From Seiridium cupressi (Eukaryota; Ascomycota; Sordariomycetes; Amphisphaeriales; Sporocadaceae): a stretch of 64,000 nt of DNA. Both the position numbers and the translations under genes were made by a program. The notes beneath the pieces are model-generated. The model searched no databases. It saw only the letters and a list, made by a program, of their open reading frames with translations, and was not told the DNA's origin. Shown here one piece after another: positions 11,730 to 21,940 of the stretch. The number at the start of each line of letters is the position of its first letter. Within the stretch, counting starts at the first letter, position 1. The stretch is from contig JARVKI010000047.1 in assembly GCA_036674765.1 (NCBI GenBank), positions 186,001 through 250,000 on the forward strand, read 5' to 3'.

Positions 11730-12871
11730 TTACTCGCTCAAGCCAACCAGCTCCGAGCTCACATCCCAGAGCTTCTTCTCTGTCGGAGGGTCAAAAGCCT
11801 TCGGAGTGTAACCACCATGATAGTAAAGGGCATCGTCTGGGGTGAGCCATCCCTCAGCGACCTCGTCAAGATATACTCCTCCTTTGCCCTCCCACTCTTT
11901 TGCCACAGCGCCCCAAACAGTAGTCGCGGCACCCTGGGCGGGATCCTTCAACGCCGCATAGAGCAATGGGTCGGCCTTGATGTCGGCCACGGTGGGTAGG
12001 TACCGGGCGAGAGGCGTGAGAATGCCCCCCGGGTGTAAAGCTAAAGCTCGCAAGTTCTGGGACTTGTACTTACGGTCAAGTTCGTTCGCGAACAGGATAT
12101 TAGCAAGCTTGAATTGATCGTAGGCCCCAAGTGGAGTATACTCAGTCTTTTCGAAGTCAAGGTCGTCGAAGTTAATTTTGCCTCTCCGGTGCGCGCCCGA
12201 GGCAACCGATATAACGCGGGAGTTGAATGAGGGGGTCGCGGACGCAAGCAAAGCATCCTCGAGTAGTTGGAAGAGGAGAAAGTGGCCTGAAGGAATGTCA
12301 ACCACTTATAACATGTATGATATCAGATATCACATACCTAGATGATTTGTGCCAAATTGCAACTCGAATCCATCTTCGGTTTTGCCCTCTGGGCAAGCCA
12401 TGATTCCTAAAAAAAATAGTATAAGTGTGATTCATAAGAGAATAGGGCAATCGTGGCTGAATTTTGAACACTTACCAGCGTTATTAATCAAAATGTTGAG
12501 TTTGTTGCCGCTCTTGCGAAGAAACTCAGCTGCTGCGGTTCTCACGCTCGCTAGTGAGCCTAAGTCCATCTGGATAACCTCAACCTTGCCAGGCTTGCCA
12601 CCTGCTAGGATCTCATTCGCTACCTGCTGACCCTTAAACAATCTCGTGAGGTAATAAAAATATCAGCCCCAGTCAAATGGATGGCTTTAGCCGTCTCAGG
12701 CCCAAGACCGCCTGGCGAGCAGCCCGTAATCAGAACAACTTTACCACGCCACTCCGAGCTGTCAACGAGGCCCTGGTCCTTGATGATCTGAGCCGCGGTG
12801 GGACGACCGTCCCCAGGACCATTGAGGTTCTTCTGCTCGTGCGGTTCGGCGTAGGGAGCGAGACGTGCCAT
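11730..12871 (-). pseudogene. Short-chain dehydrogenase/reductase with a one-base frameshift
   Basis: NAD(P)-dependent Rossmann-fold oxidoreductase of the retinol-dehydrogenase/WWOX-like type. Exons are 12871-12476, 12406-12338 and 12286-11730, with introns of 69 and 51 bases at canonical sites. The cofactor motif TGCSPGGLG, the NNAG motif, the catalytic YDQFK (YxxxK) and the HPGGILT segment are all present. Near 12640 the frame breaks: IFITSRD is followed by a stop unless one base is added, after which GQQVANEILAGGKPGK continues perfectly. The exons sum to 1022 bases, one short of 341 codons. Either the gene is freshly broken or the assembly lost one base beside a TTT run. Everything else looks functional. 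The substrate is unknown. Confidence 0.8.
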
Positions 12872-13266
12872 GTTTGCGGCAGAGGGTTGGGAAGTTGTGA
12901 AGACCAGTGATGTGAGCGATTGTCTTGGTGCCTTTGCTAGAGTGGCGTACTGCTGACTGGGAGAGTTTTGAATTACGATGGCATTGAGATCTGGGAGGGC
13001 TGTTGAGCCTGACGCCAGGCCGATTCCAACTACCCCTCACCGCATGTCGCACATGCCAAGGGTCTCAACTTTTCAATTATTCAGCATTCCCTTCGCCAAA
13101 TCGTAAGATTCTCCATTATTTAGCATCCTTCCAACGAAACGCCTCGACACAATTTGGTATGAACATGTCGTCAATGAACTCTGCATCCGGCTAACTCACC
13201 TTAATACATATCTTTTTATTCAATTTCTTTTTCCAAACTAAGACCTGCAGGTCATCCACTCTTAGC
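12872..13266. other. Intergenic region upstream of the dehydrogenase
   Basis: About 395 bases with no supported gene. It should contain the promoter of the minus-strand dehydrogenase and leads into the inverted-repeat element. Confidence 0.4.
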
Positions 13267-13419
13267 TACAGTACATGGCAATAAACTTGAACCCCTGTCG
13301 AGTATCCTACTAAAATGACCTGTATAAGAGGTGGTATAGTTGCATACGCTTTGCCGTATTTGGTTCACGTCCCCGTTAAAATACCTGACAGGGGTTCAAA
13401 GTTATTGCCATGTACTGTA
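13267..13419. repeat. 153-bp inverted-repeat element (MITE-like)
   Basis: The 33-base arm at 13267-13299 (starting TACAGTACATGG) returns as a near-perfect reverse complement at 13387-13419 (ending CCATGTACTGTA), with two mismatches and an 87-base spacer. Both ends carry TA, as expected for a TA target-site duplication flanking CAGT-type ends of Tc1/mariner-like elements. There is no transposase inside, so a non-autonomous MITE is the simplest reading. A foldback non-coding RNA or simple hairpin is the alternative. Confidence 0.6.
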
Positions 13420-13728
13420 CAATGGAGCCCGAGATGTGTCACTACTTGTGTGTCAACAGCTTCAATATAACGCCGTGGGGGTGTGGAATCAGCAGGTTGC
13501 CGGACTGACTGGTATCGGTTCCTCAGGGGCAAGGCTCAGACTTGGCGTAAGCACATCCGGGCGTAAGCACATAGTACAGGGTCCAGACTGGTTTATTCCC
13601 TGGATGACAGCCAACTCTCAGATGATACGTACTGTCACACGAGCCCGTAAACTCGACTGCTTTCTTGGGTCCAAGTTTTAGGTGTCTCGTGCGTGAGCAA
13701 TTCTGGTCTCTTATTTACTCTTTCAGCT
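13420..13728. other. Short gap upstream of the SnoaL-like gene
   Basis: About 310 bases with no gene I can support. It presumably contains the promoter of the SnoaL-like frame. A 113-codon plus frame here overlaps the inverted repeat and is probably chance. Confidence 0.35.
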
Positions 13729-14127
13729 ATGGCCGAACAGACAATAGCCGACCTCCAGCGTCGCCTCCAGAGGCTGGAGGACAAAGAAGCCATCGTCACA
13801 CTCTTGAACCGTTACTGCAAGTTCGCAGATACTCACCAATGGAGCGCATACACATCCTGCTACTTCGAGGACGGTGTCGTGCAGTTTGACGACTGGGACG
13901 ATGTTGTCGGCCGTGATAAGATAGCCGCTCTCATAAGCAGTGCTGAGGATCGTTTCCAAGGCCGGCAGCATTCATTGGCAAACATCAACCTGAGCATCGA
14001 CGGCGACCAGGCCACTGGGACTTGTAATCTCTGGTTTGCAGCGACCTTGGACACTTCCGAGCCACATGAGTACCACGGCTTTGGTGGTCCCTATCAATTC
14101 ACTTTCAAATGTTTGGCGGTTGAATGA
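13729..14127 (+). CDS. SnoaL-like (NTF2-fold) protein, probably truncated, 132 aa
   Basis: Small cone-shaped alpha+beta barrel of the SnoaL-like superfamily, which includes polyketide cyclases, dehydratases and binding proteins. The frame starts MAEQTIADLQRRLQRLEDKE and has the typical helix with IVTLLNRYCKFADTHQW, then the YFEDGVVQFDDW strand and the EYHGFGGPYQFTFK strand. Family members continue with a GWRI-type strand after this point, but here the frame ends at CLAVE. A continuation in the +1 frame (VWRLNDVID) starts within a few bases, which suggests a small deletion or frameshift near 14108-14112. The ATG at 13729 is preferred over one 36 bases upstream because family members start at this helix. 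It sits among other damaged tailoring genes. Confidence 0.6.
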   Translation: MAEQTIADLQRRLQRLEDKEAIVTLLNRYCKFADTHQWSAYTSCYFEDGVVQFDDWDDVVGRDKIAALISSAEDRFQGRQHSLANINLSIDGDQATGTCNLWFAATLDTSEPHEYHGFGGPYQFTFKCLAVE

Positions 14128-14428
14128 TGTGATCGATTGCTATGATTATTAATCATATATCACTTTGATAACGCAATGGGGCTAGAGATTATCGCGGCGT
14201 AGCACCAAACGAGGCGCTACTTAATAGCACCCACTCAGCGGAAGGATCAGGCTACCAGGGAGGCCTAGCAGTGTGGCATAATGTTTTCCGTCAGGGCGTG
14301 ATCCTTCGCTCCTTCCAAGGGTTTTAACAATATGTATATAATGCCCAAGTCTAGAGAATTGCAATGCTTCTTGGCATTCGTAGTAGACCCTGCACCGCTG
14401 CACACACAAGACACGAATTGTAGTCGCA
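14128..14428. other. Gap between the SnoaL-like frame and the FAD oxidase
   Basis: About 300 bases with no supported gene. It is AT-rich at first, and the last part is the presumed promoter of the oxidase. Confidence 0.35.
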
Positions 14429-15693
14429 ATGAGAGGCCTTGTACAGCTTTCGGCGCTCATCCTTGCGTTCTTACAGCCTCTGGTAGCTGGCCTAGCTGTA
14501 CCTCACTACTTCCAGCCTGCTCGTTTTACTCGTCGTGATCTGTCCGTTGCCCAAGTGCAGCAAGAGTTAGGTGCCACCGTATCTAATGGGTCTACCATTT
14601 TCGGGCCAGAGGATCCTCGCTTCCCGAATGCGACGGAAAGGTACAGCACACATGATATTCCAGATATTGAAGTAGTTGTGGTGCCGGCAACAGAAGCCGA
14701 TATTCCAATCATTGTATGTCTGATTCAGCGTCTGGCATATGGGCGCCATAGCTCACATTTGCATAGGTCAAATATTGTGACGACAACAGTATCGAGTTTT
14801 CGCAATCAATCGTGGTCATGCGCGGACTTACAGCGTCGGCACATTCAAGGGCCTGATGATTGACTTGGGAGCTCTCTTGAACATCGAGCTGCAGCCTGAC
14901 CCAAAAACTGCGTGATTTCAAGGCGGAGTGTACGATGGACTAGCTATGGACTACTTGTGGGAAAGAGGCCTGGTTGCAAATAAGAATTTCGCCAATGCAC
15001 CAGTCTATTTGCTAATCTTGATGCAAGCTACCGGCAGCTGCGACTGTGTTGGTATGATGGATCCCGGTCTTGGGGGCGGCCACGGTCGCCATGAAGGCCT
15101 ATATGGCATGATCAGTGACAATATTGTCCAGCTGAACGTTGTTCTAGCAAACAATACTGCCATCAGAGTGAATGAGACAAACCATCCCGATTTGCTTTGG
15201 GCCATGAAGGGCGCAGGGCACAACTTCGGTATTGTAACGAGGTTTGAACTCAAAGTCTGGCCTAGGGAGGTAGAGCTATGGCACTACCACAACTGTGTCT
15301 GGACTGAAGATAAGCTTGAGGCACTTTTTGAAGAGTCAAACAAGCTCCACAAGGACGGGAATACACCCGCGAACATGGCTCTGAACTTCAACTCATTCGC
15401 ACTGAACACGTCTATCAGCGAAGATAGGGTGAGTTTGAATGATACCTTATTCCCCCCTTCGGTCGATCTCCTTTCTAATCAGTTATTAGGCCGTTATCTT
15501 TTGGTCATTTGCTTATCGTGGACCCGCAGATGAGGCAGAAGAAATCCTTGCCGGATTTAATGCCATCGAGCCTGTGTATGATGTTATGGGAGATGTTTCC
15601 TACCCTGAGATTTCAGAAGTTCAAACGACAGCCATCGACACCCCTACCTGTGTGGGCAATGAGCCAGTGACGTCGATGAGTGAGACTGCGTAG
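14429..15693 (+). pseudogene. BBE-type FAD-linked oxidase, broken
   Basis: Secreted or vesicular flavoprotein oxidase of the berberine-bridge-enzyme/PCMH type, common in secondary metabolism. A signal peptide (MRGLVQLSALILAFLQPLVA) starts the frame. An intron (14714-14766) is followed by a frame break near 14796-14801. After it come the FAD-binding segment INRGHART, then LMIDLGALLNIEL, then an in-frame TGA at 14913-14915 where CGA is expected before FQGGVYDGL, then TGSCDCVG and GLGGGHGRHEGLYG with the cysteine and histidine positions used for covalent flavin attachment in this family. A second intron (15429-15489) joins in frame to a short tail that stops at 15691. About 380 residues can be assembled against 480-550 usual, so the C-terminus with the BBE domain is missing. 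At least three lesions make function very unlikely. Confidence 0.8.
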
Positions 15694-17252
15694 CCACGTA
15701 GGAAAGCCATAATGATCGATTGCGAAGCACCAAGTACATGTATGCGTATTCAGCGAAAGGTTGGAATTCCGGCTCTATTTAGTATTGATATCCTGTAAGT
15801 AATCTCCTTAAATATGGATCAGCCTGTCTGATGTGTATTGACTATTAATCGAATTTTAATTTTTTATTATTTGTATTATAGCGGGCTCCCATTCAACAAC
15901 CTCCCTTTAATCCTACAAGTTTCGAGGTGTTAGCTATCCCTTCTCTATACTCGTTCCCTAGTATCTCGGAGAGATTACTCATGCCTTTATTGTCTCTCAT
16001 AGGCTATTCGTTCCAAATATATTTGGCAGTTTCGAACTTTATAAGTTGGTGTTTAGTTTTAGATCGTGGGCTGGCTTCTTTGTTCGGAAGCTCGTGTCGT
16101 TTGAAAGCTCGAACAAAGACTCCTCGTTTTTCGCCACTCGAAAGCGATCTCGGGCAAACCTCTCTTACAATAGCAACCCGCTTAAAAAGGTAAACTCTCC
16201 TCCTATACCTTCAATCCCGACCGAGTACACGGCAGCTGAAACGAAATACGCGACGGCAGAGAGTCAAAGCAATGTTCCACATCTGGATAGAGCGATTGTT
16301 CGAACCACCCGGTTCACGGCCGTTGAAGGTCTGAGACCAAGTGATGTTGGACAAGATCAATACAGCTGACAGCACCCTTGGCTATGAGACAAGGCTTTGG
16401 GGGCATAAGTCACCAGATATGACGGGTTTGTAAGGTCTTTGATGTAATCATTACGGAATTTGATAAAGTAGCTCCACCAGAGTTCACTTTGCGGATTTTG
16501 GGGGATCATAGAGATGACAAACCCACGGGCAGTTATCGATACGTCGACTCGTACACTATCTTGCTTTGAATTGATTTGAGAGCCTGTAGTACAGACTATT
16601 CGGAGCAACTATTTTCAAGTCTAGTGACATCAGACACCGAAGACATACACCAAAAGAGAGCCGAGCTTCAACACGTCAGCTATGTTTGATTGGCACATCT
16701 AGCTGTCGCCCAAGCTGGGTGTTAGCATGGGATACGATGTTGAGGCCCTAGCTGCAGTTGCAGATCACTCAGCTCCACGTACTCCAAATACAACTACAAT
16801 ACAGCCCTGCCACGCATTCAGAGACTATTACCGGAAACCCACACCTCACTCAAACTTGGGTGGTACGCATTGGACATATTGTGTAACCAACAATTTTCAT
16901 ATCCGGATGAGGAAAATGAACGAGATGTCTGAGATGCAAGGGACTGGAGACAACGAAACAATAGCCCTTGCCGGGGGTGATGTGACTAGCGGCATGCCAC
17001 TTCCAGCACTTTCAGCACTTTCAACCTTCCTCCCCCCGCCACTTGTGTAACTTGACGGGTCACTCCGCGACGGGATACAACAGCCGGTTCGCACGCAGGA
17101 TTTTGCCTTGTGGATCACCTCAGTATCCATCAATCTATAAATTCTAGCAATGAAGTCCACCTTATCGCCGTCTTCAAAACCTGCTTGACTTCTCCTGCTT
17201 GCCGAAGCCTATCTGAGCTTGTTTTCATTTGTTCACGATATGACCTCCTGCG
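15694..17252. other. AT-rich gap, nothing recognised
   Basis: About 1.56 kb between the broken oxidase and the P450. It is AT-rich around 15780-16050, with a perfect 14-base palindrome CCAAATATATTTGG near 16014-16027. No coding frame shows family features. It may hold degraded mobile DNA, but I cannot show that. Confidence 0.4.
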
Positions 17253-19212
17253 ATGGCCGATCTTAGCCTTCAGGGTGGAGGTGCCACTGCTCTCCTCTAC
17301 AGCCTCATTACTTTAGTAAGAAGCGCAATTTTTGCCGCCATGGCGAGAATGTGGGTTGATACATCCTATAGGCCACACTTTTTGCCGGTTATCAGCTATT
17401 CCTGCATCCCCTCCGGAGATACCCAGGACCTCTTCTTGCAAAGATCACTAATGGGTACACCGCATATTTCGCTGTTAAACGCACACTTCATCTAGAAACA
17501 TGGAAATACCATTATAACTACGGTCAGTTAAAGATGTTTCTTAGACCATTGGATGAAAAGGTTCTTGGAGCGCTAATATATGATAGGTCCCGTTGTCCGA
17601 TTGGGACCAGATAGGCTTGTGTTCAACTCTCCTCAAGTCTCAAAGGTACTCCCACAATCAAATACAGTTGAGGGGTTGACCAACAAATTAGACATATATC
17701 GAACTGAGAGGGCCACGAAACCACCGATCTACCTAGCTACTCAAGCAAAAGCTGGTACACACAGCCTTTGGAATTCTCTAGATCGAGATTTGCATCGTCG
17801 CAAACGAAAAGTGGTCGGCCGTGCTACCACTGATGCCTCTATGCGGGGCTTCGAACCAACTATGCTCGAGCAAATTGACATTTTTATCGAAGGGCTAGCC
17901 CAAAACCTACAGAAGCCCGTTAACATGAAAGACAGGTGCATCTATCTTAGCTTCGATATCATCGGTCTTCTCTCATTTGGATATGCCTTGAACCTGCAGT
18001 CTGATGGTGCGAATCAGTTTCTGGCCGAGCAACTAGTGCGAGGCAACCATCGCATGAACATTTTCATGCAAGTTCCCATGATTCCACGTTATAAACTGCA
18101 AGCCTATTTCAACTTGCTCTTCAAAGGCGAACGAGAGAAGACCGCTCATCTGATAGGGATAATGATCCGCACCCGTATAGCCCAGGATGCATGCGCCAAA
18201 CGTGATTTCTATTCATTCTTGGCAGAAACACTCAAAGCCAAGGACGATGACAGCCTTCAGATGAGTGATCTGTGGCTAGAAGCGTTTTTCTTCATCATTG
18301 CAGGTAAGCTGGCAGTCCTTATCTGCCACTGCTTGGAGTATCAGGAGACTAAGTAATATTGACAGGGGGTGACACAACCGCAACCGCAATGAGCGCCACG
18401 TTGTTCTACCTCTCGCGGAATCCAGAATCTTGTCGAAAACTGGCGCAGGAGATCCAAACGACGTTCGAGAATGCCGACGAGATCCATGGAGCCCAATTGG
18501 TCAGTTGCCAGTACCTCCGCGCTTGTATTGATGAAGCTTTGAGAATGTCTCCGCCAGTGCCAGGGACGCTCTGGAGGCATCTTGCTCCGGAGGAAGAAGC
18601 AAGTGGGTCATTCAAAGTGGATGGTCATATCATCCCGAAAGGAACAAAAGTCGGCGTGAACATTTACTCGCTGCACCATAACGAGGTTGGTCCTCCTATA
18701 ATATTAGTGTTTCTGTCTCAATCAGCCTTCTCTTCGAGTCGTTCGCTCAACAGTAGCACTATTCATTGGTACCCCCTACGAATATGGTTAACGTTTGACA
18801 TCTATCGCGGTTCTGGATGACGAGAGCGCAAAACTTTGCATATTTCAGTCAACTAACCTAACTTGGACAGGAGTACTTTCCCGATCCGTTCACTTATAAT
18901 CCGGATCGCTGGCTACAGTCGGGAAGCTCAGAAGACAAGGCGACTGCACAGAAAGTAATGCGCGAGGCCTTTTCTGCGTTCTCTGTAGGCGCTCGGGGGT
19001 GTGCTGGCAAGCCAATGGCTTATCTGGAATTGAGTCTCGTCCTTGCCAAGACTATATGGCACTTCGACTTCAAGTCCGCGGCCGGTGAACTGGGCGAAGT
19101 GGGAGTCGGTGAGAATGGCGAGTTTCGACTCTACGATATCTTCACATCGACTCACCATGGTCCGTATCTAATATTCGAACCTCGGGATATTAATCGTATT
19201 AAAGGTAACTAA
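17253..19212 (+). CDS. Cytochrome P450 monooxygenase, 530 aa, intact
   Basis: Membrane-anchored haem-thiolate monooxygenase. Five exons: 17253-17315, 17372-17522, 17587-18303, 18366-18685, 18871-19212. They sum to 1593 bases, in frame. The first intron lies inside the N-terminal anchor, and splicing restores LFAGYQLFLHPLRRYPGPLL, the typical fungal hinge with HPLRRYPGP. Diagnostic motifs are the oxygen-binding I-helix AGGDTT (residues ~310-315), the K-helix EALR (367-370), PDRW in the PERF region, and the haem loop FSVGARGCAG with axial Cys461. The last intron is longer (185 bases) than the rest. The substrate and CYP family cannot be assigned. It is the only clearly undamaged enzyme gene in the 11.7-20.8 kb block, so it may act elsewhere or with the NRPS; both ideas are speculative. 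Confidence 0.93.
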
Positions 19213-19615
19213 AGTACTTTTTACTATAATATAAACATTATAATAAATTAATTTCTTTTAATCTTGTTATAATTAGTTTTTAATTATTACTATAAATTAT
19301 TTTTGTACTGGGTTATTAAAAATGGCAAACACACCCCTTTCTCTTTTTTTTTATCCCTTGCTCCCCGCCGCCCCCCTTGCCGAGCCGTGTCGCAACAACA
19401 CCAACAAGACAGCTGTAGTACCCACCCACCTTGATCCTACAAATCTGGACTCTCTGTCTTGCCGCTGCTAGCTTCGAAGATTAGAGATGTTCGACTCATT
19501 GTGTCCAATCGCAAAGTGTTGCCTGTTTCCCGAGCTTGAGCCTCGAGCTTTTGGGATTACGCAGTTGTTGACCTAGATTACAGAGGACAATTTCCGCCAC
19601 GATTGCAAACAAACA
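19213..19615. other. AT-rich intergenic gap
   Basis: About 400 bases, strongly AT-rich at 19215-19320 and with a T-run at 19343-19352. No gene is seen. It is the terminator side of the P450 and the presumed promoter of the broken dehydrogenase. Confidence 0.4.
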
Positions 19616-20752
19616 ATGCTCTTCACCATCATCATTGGCATTGCAGTTGTCGTTATTCTAGCCGTCTCCATGACTGACGTCCGGAAAATGTTTCGCGTGG
19701 TCCTCCTCGGATCACGCAATGATGCACCACGCGGTGCCGCTGGTTTTGACCCCGCCAAAGATATCCCGTCTCTGGCAGACAAGATTATCATGATCACGGG
19801 CGCCGCGGGCTTCCTCGACCGCCAGACGGCTATCGAGTTGGCTCGTTACGGCCGGCCGGCGTGCATCTACGTCGCAGACCTGCCCCGGGATGAAGCCGCC
19901 AAGAAGGCCTTAGGAAAGGAAATCATTGATGAGGCATATGGAGATCATAGCGAAACTGTTGAACCTCGCACCGAGGTTCGGTTCGTTGACCTGGATCTCG
20001 CCTCCTTGGATTCCGTCCGAGATTGCGCCGCCAACTTTGTCTTCAAGACAAGCAGCTGGACATCCTCTTCTTGAACGCAGGTATTATACGCGTCTCACCT
20101 GCAACAACAAGGGACGGCTACGAAGCTCATTTTGGCATCAACTATCTCGGCCACGCGCTCCTGGCCAGATTGCTGGCACCGTCACTGCAGCATGTTGCCG
20201 AGCGACCAGGCGCTGACGTACGTGTAGTTGTTGTCTCGAGCGAAGGACACTTGATGGCACCGAAAAGTGGCGTTGACTTCGATTCAGTAAAGAGTGATTG
20301 CGCAGGCATGGTAAGCTCTTCTCACATTGCTAATATGCGACGGAATAAATTGCTCACGGTGAATTCTTGTCTACCACTACGCAAAACGGTACGGGCAGAG
20401 TAAAGTTGCCCTGATCGGCTTGACGAAAGAGTTCTCTCGCAAGTATCCTCAATTCAAAGTTGTTGCAGTACATCCTGGGAGAATCTTGACGGGCATGGTC
20501 GAGTCATTGCGGAAAGAGAGTCTGTTGACTCGTCTAACCCTTCCCATTGCGCCATTGTTCTCCGTTCCTACCACAGTTGGAATCAGAAACCACTTGTGGG
20601 CTGCAACGAGCCCAGACGTGGTCTCCGGCATGTACTACGAGCCTGTGGGTGTACCCGGGAAGCTTTCGGCCTCGGCACAGGACGAGAAGTTTCTCAAGAG
20701 GCTCCATGAGTGGACGAGTGATGCCTTGAGTGCGGTCAAGCCGCTTGAGTGA
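19616..20752 (+). pseudogene. Second short-chain dehydrogenase, broken in several ways
   Basis: Remnant of an SDR with an N-terminal membrane segment (MLFTIIIGIAVVVILAVSM). The Rossmann motif reads TGAAGFLDRQ where TGxxxGxG is expected, so one motif glycine is replaced by Phe/Asp. Near 20033-20046 the frame shifts by one missing base: RDCAANFV is followed in another frame by QDKQLDILFLNAG. NAGIIR, INYLGHALL and VVVVSSEGH then continue. After DCAGM an intron donor (GTAAGC at 20311) is present, but no AG acceptor occurs before the catalytic YGQSK (YxxxK) segment, so splicing in frame is not possible. The frame then runs to TAG/TGA at 20752. A missing cofactor glycine, a frameshift and a lost acceptor together mark a pseudogene. 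One of them alone could be an assembly error. Confidence 0.75.
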
Positions 20753-21940
20753 CCATTAAATACTGTAACGGGAGTCTATGGTTGATGCCCCATCTGCTAC
20801 TTGTACCTGTAATACCTCGGAAGCATTTGTTGTATTTCTGGATAGATCTGGCATATCTCGATGGCAAAGGGCCTCGTCTAAGCGGCGAGAGGCGTGCGCG
20901 GCAAGGCGGGATGTATATCGTTCGACAAGCACTGGTAGAATCTACATTTGTTCTTGTCGCGTACTTCCAGCTGCAAGGTTGGAATATACTTAGCTGCGGA
21001 CTGATGGTGCAGGCAGGAAACCTCTAGGTATGCAGTGTCACTATTCAGACCCTTTAAAAAGTCTCTCGCCCAATCATGCACCAAAGATGGATTGTGCGAC
21101 ATGGCAACCCACACCGGCGCAGTATCCAAACATGTTCCGCCAGTCTTACCTCGAGGCAAATGCGTCTTTTTGTGAAAGCTCCCCAAGCTGACAAACGCTG
21201 TTCATTCGCGCTAAAGGTCGAAAAATCTCCTTTGTTTGGGCTTCCTACTTGTCCTTAACATCGCCTATGACATTAACTCCGCTCTCGGAGACCTCAATGT
21301 TTATGACCTGTTTCCCCAGTAGTATGCGGTCCTCCGCAGTTCTTAACAAGCTGTTATGAAGGAATCCCATCATCTATGAATGGGTCATGAATTTGACACC
21401 ATGACAGTGACTAAGCAGATATCAACCAGGATGAGAGATCTTCCTGAGCACAGATGTCACTTTTCTTTCAGCAAATCGAGTGTTTTGTCTGTTTTTCCCA
21501 TGCTAACATCCTCGGCGATTTACTCCAGCAGCGGGTTGACAGTCTCGAGCAGACCCAGTTGGTTCAACAAGTGCATAACATGATGACTGGTCTGGTCTAT
21601 CAGAGCACGTGCTTGGATGGAGCTGGGAATCCATCTCTTTACACCACACTTCACAGCCCCCCTCCCCATTGTGACCATATAACTTCCCTGGGCTTAATCT
21701 CGATCCACTTATAGATTCTTCCAGAGACATATAAAAGCTATACAGTAAACTTCGAACTTCATAACGTAAGTGTAATGCAACTGTCTTGCTAGGATTCCAA
21801 GTTATCAATAAATATTATTAGAGTACGTTGGTACCGTTCAGCTAAGCTGGCAAAGATTTATGTTCGAAAGATCTCCGGATCGGCTGAACCGTGCCTTATA
21901 AGGGCCCAGCATGGCTGTCACCCGTACTGTAACAAGAGTC
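20753..21940. other. Gap downstream of the NRPS
   Basis: About 1.19 kb between two convergent 3' ends. Minus frames at 21186-20878 and 21808-21503 carry no family features. I see no gene here. The transcription terminators of the NRPS and the broken dehydrogenase must lie within it. Confidence 0.4.
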
